DNA of 52,067 nucleotides from assembly GCA_947489605.1 (NCBI GenBank), contig CANLEG010000002.1, positions 1 through 52,067 on the forward strand, read 5' to 3'. The stretch is from Actinomycetota bacterium (GTDB taxonomy: Bacteria; Actinomycetota; Actinomycetes; Nanopelagicales; Nanopelagicaceae). The notes beneath the pieces are model-generated. The model did no database searches. It had not been told where the DNA came from and saw only the letters and a program-made list of their open reading frames with translations. Position 1 is the first letter of the stretch; every line of letters starts with the position of its first letter. This document shows positions 34,433-44,047 of this stretch, in pieces. The position numbers were made by a program, and so were the translations under genes.

Positions 34433-37400
34433 GTGACCTTATTTTCAACAGTGCCAACTGCACAGGGTTTGTATGACCCAGCTCAAGAGCGCGACTCTTG
34501 TGGTGTTGCAATGGTTGCAACGTTGAAACGTAAAGCAACCCACGAAATTGTTTCCCAAGGTCTAACCGCGCTTCGCAACATGGAACATCGCGGCGCTACT
34601 GGCGCAGAGCCAGATAGCGGTGACGGCGCAGGAATTTTAATTTGTATCCCAGATGGTTTCTACCGCGAAGTTGTAGATTTTAAATTGCCCGAAGTTGGCA
34701 AGTACGCGACTGGAATTATATTTGTAGATAAATCTTTTAGCGATCGCCCTGCACTTGAGGCAATTGCCGAAGAAGAGGGACTTCAAATTCTTGGTTGGCG
34801 CGAGCTTCCAATCGACACAAAATCAATTGGCAAAACTGCGCTATCTGTTATGCCTAAATTTGAGCAAATTTTCGTAGCAGGCAAGAACAATGAATTTGAT
34901 TTAGATCTAGAACGACTTGCGTTCTGCTTTAGAAAACGGATTGAACATCGCTTCCCACTTTATGTCCCATCACTTTCGGCACGAACAATTGTGTATAAGG
35001 GAATGTTAACTACTGGGCAACTTGAAGAATTTTTCCCAGACCTCTCTGATGTTCGAGTGGTTTCCACACTTGCACTCGTGCACTCTAGATTTTCAACAAA
35101 CACTTTTCCGTCATGGCCACTTGCGCATCCTTATAGATTTATCGCCCACAATGGTGAAATCAATACTGTTCGTGGAAATCGAAACTGGATGCGTGCCCGC
35201 GAATCATTACTCGAAAGTGACATTATTCCCGGAGATTTAAATCGACTATTTCCTATCGTTGATAACGCAAGTAGCGACTCTGGCTCATTTGATGAAGTTC
35301 TAGAACTTTTATATCTTGGTGGCCGTTCACTACCGCATGCGGTATTAATGATGATTCCAGAAGCTTGGGAAAATCACGCAACCATGTCGCAGTCACGTAA
35401 AGACTTCTACGCGTTCCACTCCACAATCATGGAACCTTGGGATGGCCCGGCCTGCATAACTTTCACTGATGGAAAACAAATCGGCGCAGTATTGGATCGA
35501 AATGGCTTACGCCCATCTCGTTATTGGATTACAAAAGATGGACTTGTAGTTCTAGCAAGTGAATTTGGAGTTTTAGATTTCAAGCCAGAAGATATTGAGA
35601 GCAAGGGCCGACTTAAACCGGGTCGCATGTTCTTGGTAGATATTGAAGAAGGTCGAATCATTGAAGATGACGAGATCAAAGATGCGTTAGCAACAGCGGC
35701 TCCATATAGCGAGTGGCTCGATGCCGGACTTGTACGCTTAGAAGACTTGCCATCACGCGAACACATTGTTTACCCGCACTCATCTGTTGTGCGTCGTCAA
35801 CGTGCATTTGGTTACACCGAAGAAGAGTTAAGAATTATTTTGACACCGATGGCTAAATCTGGTGGCGAAGCACTTGGTTCTATGGGAACTGATTCACCAA
35901 TCGCTGCTCTATCGGCAAAACCAAGATTGCTTTACGACTATTTCTCTCAACTCTTCGCCCAGGTTACAAACCCTCCATTGGACGCGATTCGTGAAGAGTT
36001 AGTAACAAGTCTTGGTGGTTCTTTAGGTCCCGAATTTAATCTTTTAGATCCTGGCCCACAGTCCTGCCGTCAAATTGCTCTCGATTTTCCAGTAATTGAT
36101 AATGATGAACTTGCAAAATTGATCCACGTAAATGCTGATGGAAATCGTCCTGGATTTGCTGCTCACGTAGTTCGTGGACTTTTCCCAGTTCAAGGTGGCG
36201 GCGAAGCGCTTGCGAATCGCATCACAGAAATTCGCCAAGAAGTTTCACAAGCTATTAAAGATGGCGCCCATATAATTGTTCTTTCAGATCGCGATGGCGA
36301 TGCCGAAGATGCACCGATTCCATCTCTACTTCTAACTGCTGCGGTACATCATCATTTAATTCGCGAAAAAACTCGTACCAAAGTTGGGTTAATCGTCGAA
36401 TCAGGTGAAGTTCGCGAAGTTCACCATGTTGCACTCTTGGTTGGTTTCGGTGCTGCCGCAATCAACCCATACCTAGCTATGGAATCTGCTGAAGATTTAG
36501 TTCGTCAAGGAGTCATTACCGGAATTACTCCAGAAAAAGCTGTTGCAAACTTAATTAAGTCTCTAGGCAAGGGTGTGCTTAAAGTTATGTCGAAGATGGG
36601 TATTTCGACTATCGCTTCTTACACCGGGGCTCAAGTTTTCGAAGCTATTGGGCTTTCGCGTGAAGTTGTGGACGAATATTTTGTTGGTGTGACTTCAAAA
36701 TTAGGTGGAGTTTCAATCGACATGATTGCGCAAGAAACTGTTAAGCGCCATCACATTGCATATCCACCAGGAGGAGAAATCCCTGGCACAAAACGTTTGC
36801 CGATTGGTGGGGAATATCAATGGCGCCGTGAAGGCGAACCACATCTATTTGATCCCGAAACTGTTTTTGCGTTGCAACACGCAACTCGCAATAAGCGTTA
36901 TGACATTTTCAAGAAATATACCAACCGGGTAGATGATCAGTCGAAGCGCTTGATGACACTTCGCGGTCTATTCGAGTTCAAGACTGGAATGCGTCCAGCA
37001 ATTTCTATCGATGAAGTTGAAGGTCGTTCTGAAATTATTAAGCGTTTCTCCACTGGCGCCATGTCCTATGGTTCTATTTCTGCTGAAGCGCACGAAACAC
37101 TTGCGATAGCGATGAACCGACTTGGTGGTAAATCAAATACTGGTGAAGGTGGCGAGGATCCAGATCGCTACATTCCTGAAGCAAATGGTGATTCCCGTCG
37201 TTCAGCTATTAAGCAAGTAGCTTCTGGTCGGTTCGGTGTTACTAGCGAATATTTAGTTAATGCTGATGACATTCAAATAAAGATGGCACAAGGTGCAAAG
37301 CCTGGCGAAGGTGGGCAACTTCCTGGTGGAAAGGTTTATCCATGGATTGCAAAGGTTCGTTATTCCACACCGGGTGTTGGCTTAATTTCACCACCACCTC

Positions 37401-38953
37401 ACCATGATATTTATTCCATCGAAGATTTAGCACAACTAATTCATGATTTAAAGAACGCTAATAAAGATGCACGAGTTCACGTGAAATTAGTTGCAGAAGT
37501 TGGCGTTGGAACCGTTGCAGCTGGCGTAAGTAAAGCGCACGCTGACGTAGTTTTAATTTCTGGTCATGATGGTGGCACTGGTGCTTCACCTCTAACTTCT
37601 TTAAAGCATGCCGGAGCTCCTTGGGAATTAGGTCTTGCCGAAACTCAACAGACACTGATGTTAAATGGTTTACGCGATCGCATAATTGTTCAAGTTGATG
37701 GTCAAATGAAGACCGGACGTGACATTGTTATTGCTGCGCTCTTGGGTGGCGAAGAATTTGGTTTTGCAACAGCGCCACTAGTTGTTTCTGGTTGCGTAAT
37801 GATGCGCGTCTGCCATTTAGATACTTGCCCAGTTGGTGTGGCGACTCAAAATCCAGAATTGCGCGCTAAGTTCAATGGCAAGCCAGAATTCGTAGAGACT
37901 TTCTTTGAATACATAGCTGATGAAGTTCGCGAACATTTAGCGGCCCTTGGCTTTAGATCTCTAGAAGAAGCGATTGGACAGGTTGAATATTTAGATACCA
38001 AGAAGGCAATTACTCATTGGAAGGCAAGTGGTTTGGACCTAGCTCCGCTATTAGCTGCGCCAGTTTTCAACACCGACGCACCACGTAGAAACACCACAAC
38101 TCAAGATCACGGCTTAGCTGGGGCGCTAGATAATAAATTGATTGAACTCGCTGCGCCTGCACTTAATTCAAACGAGATAGTAAATATCGAAATGCCAATT
38201 AAGAATGTTAACCGCACCGTAGGAACAATGTTGGGTTCGGAAATAACTCGCAAATTTGGTGGGGCTGGGCTGCCTAAAGATTCTGTGAACATCAACTTTC
38301 ATGGAACTGCCGGCAACTCATTTGGTGCCTTCATTCCGCAAGGTCTAACACTTCGGCTGTATGGCGATGCTAATGATTATGTTGCGAAGGGCCTCTCAGG
38401 TGGACGCGTAATTGTTCGACCAGATGAAAAAGCAACATTTGCATCAGAGCTAAACGTAATTGCCGGAAATGTTATTGGATATGGAGCAACTGCCGGCCAA
38501 ATCTTCGTCAGGGGAAGAGTGGGCGAGCGGTTCTGTGTTAGAAACTCTGGCGCAACTGCAGTCGTTGAAGGAATTGGCGATCACGGATGCGAATACATGA
38601 CTGGTGGTATCGCATTGATTCTTGGAAGAACTGGACGAAACTTCGCAGCAGGCATGTCTGGCGGAAGAGCTTTTGTCCTTGATCTCGATGCCGCTCTGGT
38701 TAACACTGAATTAGTAGACGTTCTTTCACTGCCAGCCGATCAAGAAATATTTGTAAGAGATTTACTCTCTAACTTCGAAGTTGAAACTGGCTCTAAGGTT
38801 GCGAATGAGTTACTAAAGAATTGGGATGAGAATAAGAAACGAATTTCAATGGTTATGCCTCGTGATTATGCACGTGTGCTTGCTGCAATGGAGCGAGCCG
38901 AACGTGAAGGTTTGCCAGTAGATAAAGTTGTTATGGAGGCAGTAAATGGGTGA
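34433..38953 (+). CDS. gltB: Glutamate synthase (NADPH), large subunit
   Basis: GltB makes glutamate from glutamine and 2-oxoglutarate. I set the start at GTG 34433, five bases after TTAGGAG, giving 1506 residues; the frame is open upstream to 34382 but that part has no homology-like sequence. Cys23 in [10 protein letters not shown] becomes the N-terminal nucleophile after propeptide removal. A glutamine amidotransferase type 2 domain, central domain, FMN-binding synthase domain and the C-terminal GXGXG beta-helix follow. The 3Fe-4S ligands are [12 protein letters not shown]. It overlaps gltD by eight bases. Confidence 0.97.
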   Translation: MTLFSTVPTAQGLYDPAQERDSCGVAMVATLKRKATHEIVSQGLTALRNMEHRGATGAEPDSGDGAGILICIPDGFYREVVDFKLPEVGKYATGIIFVDKSFSDRPALEAIAEEEGLQILGWRELPIDTKSIGKTALSVMPKFEQIFVAGKNNEFDLDLERLAFCFRKRIEHRFPLYVPSLSARTIVYKGMLTTGQLEEFFPDLSDVRVVSTLALVHSRFSTNTFPSWPLAHPYRFIAHNGEINTVRGNRNWMRARESLLESDIIPGDLNRLFPIVDNASSDSGSFDEVLELLYLGGRSLPHAVLMMIPEAWENHATMSQSRKDFYAFHSTIMEPWDGPACITFTDGKQIGAVLDRNGLRPSRYWITKDGLVVLASEFGVLDFKPEDIESKGRLKPGRMFLVDIEEGRIIEDDEIKDALATAAPYSEWLDAGLVRLEDLPSREHIVYPHSSVVRRQRAFGYTEEELRIILTPMAKSGGEALGSMGTDSPIAALSAKPRLLYDYFSQLFAQVTNPPLDAIREELVTSLGGSLGPEFNLLDPGPQSCRQIALDFPVIDNDELAKLIHVNADGNRPGFAAHVVRGLFPVQGGGEALANRITEIRQEVSQAIKDGAHIIVLSDRDGDAEDAPIPSLLLTAAVHHHLIREKTRTKVGLIVESGEVREVHHVALLVGFGAAAINPYLAMESAEDLVRQGVITGITPEKAVANLIKSLGKGVLKVMSKMGISTIASYTGAQVFEAIGLSREVVDEYFVGVTSKLGGVSIDMIAQETVKRHHIAYPPGGEIPGTKRLPIGGEYQWRREGEPHLFDPETVFALQHATRNKRYDIFKKYTNRVDDQSKRLMTLRGLFEFKTGMRPAISIDEVEGRSEIIKRFSTGAMSYGSISAEAHETLAIAMNRLGGKSNTGEGGEDPDRYIPEANGDSRRSAIKQVASGRFGVTSEYLVNADDIQIKMAQGAKPGEGGQLPGGKVYPWIAKVRYSTPGVGLISPPPHHDIYSIEDLAQLIHDLKNANKDARVHVKLVAEVGVGTVAAGVSKAHADVVLISGHDGGTGASPLTSLKHAGAPWELGLAETQQTLMLNGLRDRIIVQVDGQMKTGRDIVIAALLGGEEFGFATAPLVVSGCVMMRVCHLDTCPVGVATQNPELRAKFNGKPEFVETFFEYIADEVREHLAALGFRSLEEAIGQVEYLDTKKAITHWKASGLDLAPLLAAPVFNTDAPRRNTTTQDHGLAGALDNKLIELAAPALNSNEIVNIEMPIKNVNRTVGTMLGSEITRKFGGAGLPKDSVNINFHGTAGNSFGAFIPQGLTLRLYGDANDYVAKGLSGGRVIVRPDEKATFASELNVIAGNVIGYGATAGQIFVRGRVGERFCVRNSGATAVVEGIGDHGCEYMTGGIALILGRTGRNFAAGMSGGRAFVLDLDAALVNTELVDVLSLPADQEIFVRDLLSNFEVETGSKVANELLKNWDENKKRISMVMPRDYARVLAAMERAEREGLPVDKVVMEAVNG

Positions 38954-40403
38954 TCCAAAAGGTTTTTTAACAACACCTCGTGAAACTCCAACTCGCAGAC
39001 CAGTGGATGTTCGTATCCTTGATTGGAAAGAAGTTTACGAGCCTCAAGATTTATCCGCGTTGAAGAAGCAAGCAGGTCGTTGCATGGATTGTGGAATTCC
39101 GTTCTGTCATCAAGGTTGTCCGCTTGGGAACCTAATTCCAGAATGGAACGATTTAATCTGGCGCGGTGAAATGAGCGAAGCGATGGATCGCTTGCACGCA
39201 ACAAATAATTTTCCAGAATTCACTGGTCGCTTATGTCCGGCGCCTTGCGAAACTGCATGTGTTGTGGCAATCAATGCTGAAGCCGTAACTATTAAACAAG
39301 TTGAACTTCGCACAATTGAAGAAGCATTCGCAAATGGTTCTGTTATTCCGCTTCCCTCAGAAAGGCTTACCGGTAAAACTGTTGCAGTAATTGGTTCCGG
39401 TCCTGCAGGTCTAGCAGCCGCCCAACAATTGACGCGCGCTGGTCACACAGTTGCTGTTTATGAGCGCGGCGCCAAACCAGGTGGCTTACTTCGTTACGGA
39501 ATTCCAGAATTTAAAATGGAGAAATCTATTCTTGACCGCCGAATCTCCCAGATGGAGAGCGAAGGAACTCGTTTCCGCAGTGGAATAAGCGTTGGAGTAG
39601 ACATAACTGGAAGCGAATTAAAAACAAAATATGATGCAATTGTTTTGGCAGTCGGTGCAACGAATTGGCGCGATCTTCAAGTTCCTGGGCGAGACTTTAA
39701 AGGTGTTCATCAAGCAATGGAATATTTACCTTGGGGAAACGCCCAGGGGCTAAATGAATTACAAGAAGCTCCACCAATCAACGCGCAAGGTAAGCACGTG
39801 GTAATCCTTGGTGGCGGAGATACTGGCGCAGATTGTTTGGGAACTGCTATCCGTCAAGGTGCGGCAAGCATTACTCAATTAGAAATCATGCCGAGACCAA
39901 CAGAGGAACGTCCTTCCGCCCAACCGTGGCCAACTTATCCAATGATTTATCGGGTTAGCAGTGCACACGAAGAAGCTGGGGAACGGATGTTTGCGGTTTC
40001 GACAGAAGAATTTCTTGGTGATGCCAATGGCAATTTGCGCGCAATAAAACTAGTTGAAACAGAGTTAATTGACGGGAAGTTTGTGAAGGTTGAAGGTTCT
40101 GAGAAAGAACTGCCAGCAGACTTAGTATTTCTAGCAATGGGTTTCGTCGGCCCAGAAAAATCTGAACTACTTAAGCAGTTGGAAGTTACTTTTGATGATC
40201 GTGGAAATATCATCCGTGATGACAAATACCAAACTACTGTTGAAGGTGTTTACGTCGCCGGTGATGCTGGACGGGGTCAATCTTTAATAGTTTGGGCTAT
40301 TGCTGAAGGCAGAAGCGCTGCAGCTGCTGTTGATGAATTTCTGGTTGGTGAAACGCAACTGCCTTCACCGATCGAACCAACTGCCCGTTCGATGATGGTC
40401 TAG
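38946..40403 (+). CDS. gltD: Glutamate synthase, small (beta) subunit
   Basis: GltD passes electrons from NADPH through FAD and 4Fe-4S centres to GltB. The N-terminal iron-sulfur ligands are C46[12 protein letters not shown]58 and [29 protein letters not shown] binds FAD and [15 protein letters not shown] binds NADPH. Length 485 is standard. The ATG lies inside the last codons of gltB, so the two subunits are translationally coupled. No regulator of nitrogen genes is adjacent. Confidence 0.97.
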   Translation: MGDPKGFLTTPRETPTRRPVDVRILDWKEVYEPQDLSALKKQAGRCMDCGIPFCHQGCPLGNLIPEWNDLIWRGEMSEAMDRLHATNNFPEFTGRLCPAPCETACVVAINAEAVTIKQVELRTIEEAFANGSVIPLPSERLTGKTVAVIGSGPAGLAAAQQLTRAGHTVAVYERGAKPGGLLRYGIPEFKMEKSILDRRISQMESEGTRFRSGISVGVDITGSELKTKYDAIVLAVGATNWRDLQVPGRDFKGVHQAMEYLPWGNAQGLNELQEAPPINAQGKHVVILGGGDTGADCLGTAIRQGAASITQLEIMPRPTEERPSAQPWPTYPMIYRVSSAHEEAGERMFAVSTEEFLGDANGNLRAIKLVETELIDGKFVKVEGSEKELPADLVFLAMGFVGPEKSELLKQLEVTFDDRGNIIRDDKYQTTVEGVYVAGDAGRGQSLIVWAIAEGRSAAAAVDEFLVGETQLPSPIEPTARSMMV

Positions 40404-40447
40404 TGATTCTTTCGTTACACTAATAACTAAATAGGAAGCGGTTTTAA

Positions 40448-41890
40448 ATGCGTAAAGCAAAAATTGTTTGCACCATGGGGCCAGCAGTTGAGGCACCTGG
40501 GAAGGTCGAGCAATTAATTGCTGCCGGCATGAATATGGCCCGACTCAATTTGTCTCACGGTGGCTATCCGGAACATCAAGCAAGACTCGATGCAGTTAGA
40601 GCTGCAGCAACTAAAGCAGGTGTTGCAGTAGCAGTGCTTGTCGATTTGCAAGGCCCGAAGATTCGCCTTTCAAGATTTGAAAATGGACCACATGATCTGG
40701 GCCGCGGAGATATCTTCACAATTACAACTGACGAAGTTGCGGGCACGAAGGATCGAGTTGGCACCACATATAAAGGTTTACCAGGGGATTGCAAACCGGG
40801 AGATCGAATTCTTATCGACGACGGAAAGGTTACCGTCGAAGTTGTTGAAGTAAAGGGAAATGATGTTGTTACGAAGTGCATTGAGCCAGGTGCTGTCAGT
40901 AACAATAAAGGTATAAATCTTCCTGGAGTAGCGGTTTCAGTTCCAGCGCTTTCAGAGAAGGATAAAGAAGATTTACGTTGGGGCTTGCGCGCAGGTGCAG
41001 ATTTCATAGCGCTCTCTTTTGTCCGTAGCGCTAAAGATATTGAAGATGTGCATCTGATAATGAAAGAAGAAGGTATACACCGTCCAGTTATTGCAAAGAT
41101 TGAGAAGCCACAAGCCGTCGATAACCTGGTGGAAATTATCGCTGCTTTCGATGGCATCATGGTTGCGCGTGGCGACTTGGGTGTTGAAATGCCGATCGAG
41201 GAAGTTCCACTAGTGCAGAAGCGATGCGTAATGCTTTCTCGTGAGGCCGCAAAGCCGGTAATTGTTGCAACTCAGATGTTGGATTCAATGATTTCAAGTT
41301 CCAGGCCAACGCGAGCAGAAGCGACTGATTGCGCGAACGCAGTTCTAGATGGCGCAGATGCTCTGATGCTCTCTGGCGAAACAAGTATTGGTGAATTCGC
41401 AATTGAAGCTGTAACAACAATGGCGCGAATTATTGAACGAACCGAAGAGGTAATGCTTGACCGTATTCCGGCGCTACAACACGATCCCAAAACTAAGGGC
41501 GGCGCAATTACAAAAGCTGCAACAGAGGTTGGGGCAATTATTGGTGCGAAATATTTAGTGGCATTTACTCAAAGCGGAGATTCTGCACGACGAATGTCCA
41601 GACTCCGTTCTCCGATAAACATCATGGCTTTAACGCCGATGCCCGAGGTCTTTAATCAATTAGCACTTTCTTGGGGCGTCGAACCAAAAATAACTCAGAT
41701 GGTTTCTCATACCGACGAGATGGTGGCTCAAGTCGACCGAATATTGATTGATTCCCATCGTGTTGAAAAGGGCGACAGTGTCATCATTGTTGCGGGCTCA
41801 CCGCCAGGAATTCCGGGTTCTACCAATGCAATGCGCGTTCACCGTGTGGGAGACGCCGTCGAAGGAATTGCTCCGGCATATCGCAAGTAG
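40448..41890 (+). CDS. pyk: Pyruvate kinase
   Basis: Pyruvate kinase converts phosphoenolpyruvate and ADP to pyruvate and ATP. The 480-residue protein has KIVCTMGPA at the start, MNMARLNLSHG, the metal- and substrate-binding IAKIEKPQAVDN, MVARGDLGVEMP and the signature region near ATQMLDSMI. The C-terminal allosteric domain is complete. ATG 40448 follows AGGAAG at a slightly long spacing. The gene ends just before a tRNA promoter. Confidence 0.97.
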   Translation: MRKAKIVCTMGPAVEAPGKVEQLIAAGMNMARLNLSHGGYPEHQARLDAVRAAATKAGVAVAVLVDLQGPKIRLSRFENGPHDLGRGDIFTITTDEVAGTKDRVGTTYKGLPGDCKPGDRILIDDGKVTVEVVEVKGNDVVTKCIEPGAVSNNKGINLPGVAVSVPALSEKDKEDLRWGLRAGADFIALSFVRSAKDIEDVHLIMKEEGIHRPVIAKIEKPQAVDNLVEIIAAFDGIMVARGDLGVEMPIEEVPLVQKRCVMLSREAAKPVIVATQMLDSMISSSRPTRAEATDCANAVLDGADALMLSGETSIGEFAIEAVTTMARIIERTEEVMLDRIPALQHDPKTKGGAITKAATEVGAIIGAKYLVAFTQSGDSARRMSRLRSPINIMALTPMPEVFNQLALSWGVEPKITQMVSHTDEMVAQVDRILIDSHRVEKGDSVIIVAGSPPGIPGSTNAMRVHRVGDAVEGIAPAYRK

Positions 41891-41919
41891 TTAAAGTGGG
41901 GGAGTAATTCAAGTAAAAT
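41891..41919 (+). promoter_or_regulatory. Candidate tRNA promoter
   Basis: TTAAAG (41891-41896), directly after the pyk stop, is 17 bases from TAAAAT (41914-41919). Initiation near 41926 would leave about 7 bases before the tRNA. The -35 match is poor. Confidence 0.35.
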
Positions 41920-41932
41920 TATTGAAATAATT

Positions 41933-42005
41933 GCCTCGGTACTCCAACGGTAGAGAGGGCGGACTCAAAATCCGCACAGTGTCGGTTCAAATCCGACTCG
42001 AGGCA
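41933..42005 (+). tRNA. tRNA with anticodon CAA (Leu by codon), class I variable loop
   Basis: All four arms fold. The acceptor GCCTCGG (41933-41939) pairs with TCGAGGC (41998-42004) with one G-U pair. The D-arm uses CTC/GAG with GG in the loop. The anticodon stem GCGGA/TCCGC encloses CTCAAAA, so positions 34-36 are CAA (41966-41968). The T-arm GTCGG-TTCAAAT-CCGAC is canonical. The discriminator is A42005 and CCA is not encoded. CAA reads UUG leucine, and A73 fits LeuRS, but the variable loop is only 5 nt (ACAGT) whereas bacterial tRNA-Leu normally has a long variable arm. The spacer before the anticodon stem is also atypical. Confidence 0.88.
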
Positions 42006-42006
42006 C

Positions 42007-42594
42007 ATGAGTGAGAAACCAACCGCGCGAATTTTAGTTGCGGAAGATGAAGCGTTGATTCGCCTTGACCTTGTTGAAATGCTTACCGAAGCTGGTTACG
42101 AAGTTGTTGCTCAAGCTACAAATGGTGTCGAAGCAATTGCGCTAGCAAAAGAATTCAAACCCGATCTTGCAATTCTCGATGTGAAAATGCCGGAGCTCGA
42201 CGGAATTTCGGCAGCCCAAGAAATTATTGAAATCTCTCCGGTCTTGATGCTCACCGCATTTAGCCAGAAAGAATTAGTAGAGCGCGCACGAGATGCAGGT
42301 GTAATGGCATACGTAGTTAAACCATTTAGCATTAATGATTTAACGCCAGCAATCGAAATTGCAATGAGCAGGCATCTACAAATGCGTTCCCTGAAAGAAG
42401 AAGTCGCAGACCTACACGAGCGCCTTGAGACCCGGAAAATTATCGACCGCGCCAAGGGCATCTTGATGAAGGCCATGAATCTAAGTGAGCCTGAAGCTTT
42501 TGGCTGGATTCAGCGGGCGGCCATGGACCGCAGGATAAGCATGAAGGCAGTGGCCGAAGCCGTGATTTCCCCAGAGTCAGCTCTCGACCGTTGA
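42007..42594 (+). CDS. pdtaR: PdtaR-like response regulator with ANTAR RNA-binding domain
   Basis: The 195-residue protein has a receiver domain (acidic pair EDE near residue 14, phospho-Asp in LAILDVKMP, conserved Lys in VVKPF) and a C-terminal ANTAR domain with a coiled-coil (LKEEVADLHERLETRKIIDRAKGILM) and the three-helix AxxxxxAW-like end. ANTAR proteins bind paired hairpins in nascent RNA and stop termination. In mycobacteria PdtaR is phosphorylated by PdtaS; no kinase is in this window. The ATG lies one base after the tRNA 3' end, with no Shine-Dalgarno available. Confidence 0.94.
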   Translation: MSEKPTARILVAEDEALIRLDLVEMLTEAGYEVVAQATNGVEAIALAKEFKPDLAILDVKMPELDGISAAQEIIEISPVLMLTAFSQKELVERARDAGVMAYVVKPFSINDLTPAIEIAMSRHLQMRSLKEEVADLHERLETRKIIDRAKGILMKAMNLSEPEAFGWIQRAAMDRRISMKAVAEAVISPESALDR

Positions 42595-42651
42595 GCCTGA
42601 CTGTCTATATATAACAATCGGATAAAGAAGTCCTAAACCGAACTTTTTGAC

Positions 42652-42679
42652 TTGAGTTCACCTCTAGTTCACCTATAAC
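42652..42679 (+). promoter_or_regulatory. livK promoter with AGTTCACCT direct repeat
   Basis: TTGAGT (42652-42657), 16 bases, and TATAAC (42674-42679) form a reasonable promoter. AGTTCACCT occurs twice, at 42655-42663 and 42666-42674, spaced exactly 11 bases, so on one face of the helix and overlapping both promoter elements. That is the form expected of an operator for a dimeric repressor or of activator half-sites. No regulator gene is adjacent that can be paired with it. Confidence 0.5.
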
Positions 42680-42693
42680 CTTCTCATCTCCCT

Positions 42694-42730
42694 GTCCCGG
42701 GACGGAAATATCAATCTGTGCGAAGCACAG
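42694..42730 (+). promoter_or_regulatory. Structured leader of livK
   Basis: The leader between promoter and start holds a perfect 10-bp palindrome GTCCCGGGAC (42694-42703) and a perfect hairpin CTGTGC-GAA-GCACAG (42716-42730), followed by the Shine-Dalgarno AGGAAGG at 42737-42743. The hairpins may stabilise a highly expressed mRNA or be a regulator site. Confidence 0.45.
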
Positions 42731-42748
42731 GAAAACAGGAAGGTCTAC

Positions 42749-43906
42749 ATGAACAAGAACTCAAAGGTCGTTCTTGCCGTTGTAGCTGCTTCTGTTCTTG
42801 CATTAGGAACAGTCTCAGCAACAACCGCAACAGCTGCAGTTAAAGAAGTAACACTTGCATTCCAAGGTCCACTTTCAGGTGGAGCAGCGCAAGCTGGTAA
42901 GGATGAAGTTGCAGGAGCTATCTACGCAATTGCTGAATACAACGCAACAAATCCAAAAGTTAAGGTAAAGCTAATCCAGGTTGACGATCAAGGTAGCGGA
43001 ACACAAGCTGCAATCGTTGCTCCAGGAGTTGCTCGCAATAAGGCTGTAGTCGGTCTTATCGGATCTGCTTATTCAGGCGCAACTGAAAACTCATTCCCTT
43101 CATACAAGGCTGCTGGTATGCCAATGGTTTCACCTTCAGCTTCACGTGTAACACTTACAAAGCCAGGCGCACCTGATTCTGGTTTCCCAATTTTCCACCG
43201 CGTTGTTCCTAAGGACAGCCTCCAAGGTCCAGCACTTGCTCGTCTAGCAGTTAAGGGCGTAACTAGCCCAGCTGTTTACTATGTTGATGATCAATCACCA
43301 TACGGCGCAGGACTTCGCGACGAAGCACTTTCTACTTTGAAGAAGCTTTCAACAATCGTTGGCAAGGATTCCTTGCTTCCTATCGTTGGTGGCGACTATT
43401 CAGCGATTGCTGCAAAGGTAAAGGCTGCAAAGGCTAACTCAGTTGTCTACTTCGGTTACGACATTGATGCTGGTGCATTTGTTAAGTCACTTCGCGATTC
43501 TGGTTACACCGGTGTATTCGCAACTGGCGATGGATCTGCAACATCTTCTTTCATCACAACTGGTGGTAAGAAAGCAGTTGAAGATACTCGCATCACACAG
43601 GGCGAAATTCCTTTCGACAACATCGCAACAGCTGCACAAAAGGCTGCTTTCACAAAGGCATCTGGCGTAAAGGTTGCTGGCGGATACGTAACTAACACAA
43701 TCAACGCAACTAACGTATTCCTACAATGCATCAAAGAAGGAAAACTTACACGTCCAGGAATCTTGACCTGTATTAAGAATGGAACCTTCACTGATTTCGC
43801 TGGTGGAACATTCCAATTCAACCGTTACGGCGATACTAAAGATCCAGCACCAATCGGAGCTTTCTATGTTGTCGATGGCGTAATTACATATAAGCACATT
43901 GCATAA
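42749..43906 (+). CDS. livK: Branched-chain amino acid type ABC transporter, substrate-binding protein
   Basis: This 385-residue protein is a type I periplasmic-binding fold (Peripla_BP_6) protein that presents ligand to the LivHMGF importer encoded next. A signal peptide (about residues 1-29, ending near TATAA-VKE) is clear, but there is no cysteine lipobox, unlike most actinobacterial binding proteins. Conserved segments include ALAFQGPLSGGAA-like start, GLIGSAYSGAT and YYVDDQSPYGAGL. Codons such as AAG for lysine and C-ending codons are more frequent than in the neighbours, a sign of high expression. Ligand (leucine, other amino acids or urea) is not certain. Confidence 0.9.
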   Translation: MNKNSKVVLAVVAASVLALGTVSATTATAAVKEVTLAFQGPLSGGAAQAGKDEVAGAIYAIAEYNATNPKVKVKLIQVDDQGSGTQAAIVAPGVARNKAVVGLIGSAYSGATENSFPSYKAAGMPMVSPSASRVTLTKPGAPDSGFPIFHRVVPKDSLQGPALARLAVKGVTSPAVYYVDDQSPYGAGLRDEALSTLKKLSTIVGKDSLLPIVGGDYSAIAAKVKAAKANSVVYFGYDIDAGAFVKSLRDSGYTGVFATGDGSATSSFITTGGKKAVEDTRITQGEIPFDNIATAAQKAAFTKASGVKVAGGYVTNTINATNVFLQCIKEGKLTRPGILTCIKNGTFTDFAGGTFQFNRYGDTKDPAPIGAFYVVDGVITYKHIA

Positions 43907-43924
43907 ATTGCATAAATTGCTTAA
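43898..43924 (+). repeat. Three tandem 9-bp repeats giving three in-frame stops
   Basis: ATTGCATAA is repeated at 43898, 43907 and, with one change (ATTGCTTAA), at 43916. The unit is a multiple of three and includes the livK stop, so three TAA stops follow in frame. Confidence 0.8.
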
Positions 43925-43936
43925 TATGGCGTAATT

Positions 43937-43962
43937 AACTAATTTAGAAAGTTAAATTAGTT
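43937..43962 (+). terminator. AT-rich 10-bp hairpin after livK
   Basis: AACTAATTTA (43937-43946) pairs perfectly with TAAATTAGTT (43953-43962) around a 6-nt loop. It is AT-only apart from one C-G pair and has no T-run of its own; it lies directly before a stronger hairpin. Confidence 0.4.
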
Positions 43963-43968
43963 TAGAAT

Positions 43969-44000
43969 TAGTGCCTGTAGACCTTGGTTTACAGGCACTA
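43969..44000 (+). terminator. Strong 11-bp hairpin between livK and livH
   Basis: TAGTGCCTGTA (43969-43979) pairs perfectly with TACAGGCACTA (43990-44000) around a 10-nt loop, followed by TTCTTGTAAT. The trailing T-run is broken, so it likely terminates partially or protects the 3' end of the livK message, giving more binding protein than permease. Confidence 0.6.
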
Positions 44001-44047
44001 TTCTTGTAATATCGAAAGTAGATAGAGAACTTTAAGTTTAGGAGATC

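Noticed and set aside
40576-41160. 194-codon ORF opposite pyk
   Set aside because: Antisense shadow; composition follows pyk codon phase.
43969-44010. Full terminator separating livK from livHMGF
   Set aside because: The T-run is interrupted and no promoter is evident for livH, so partial termination is more likely.
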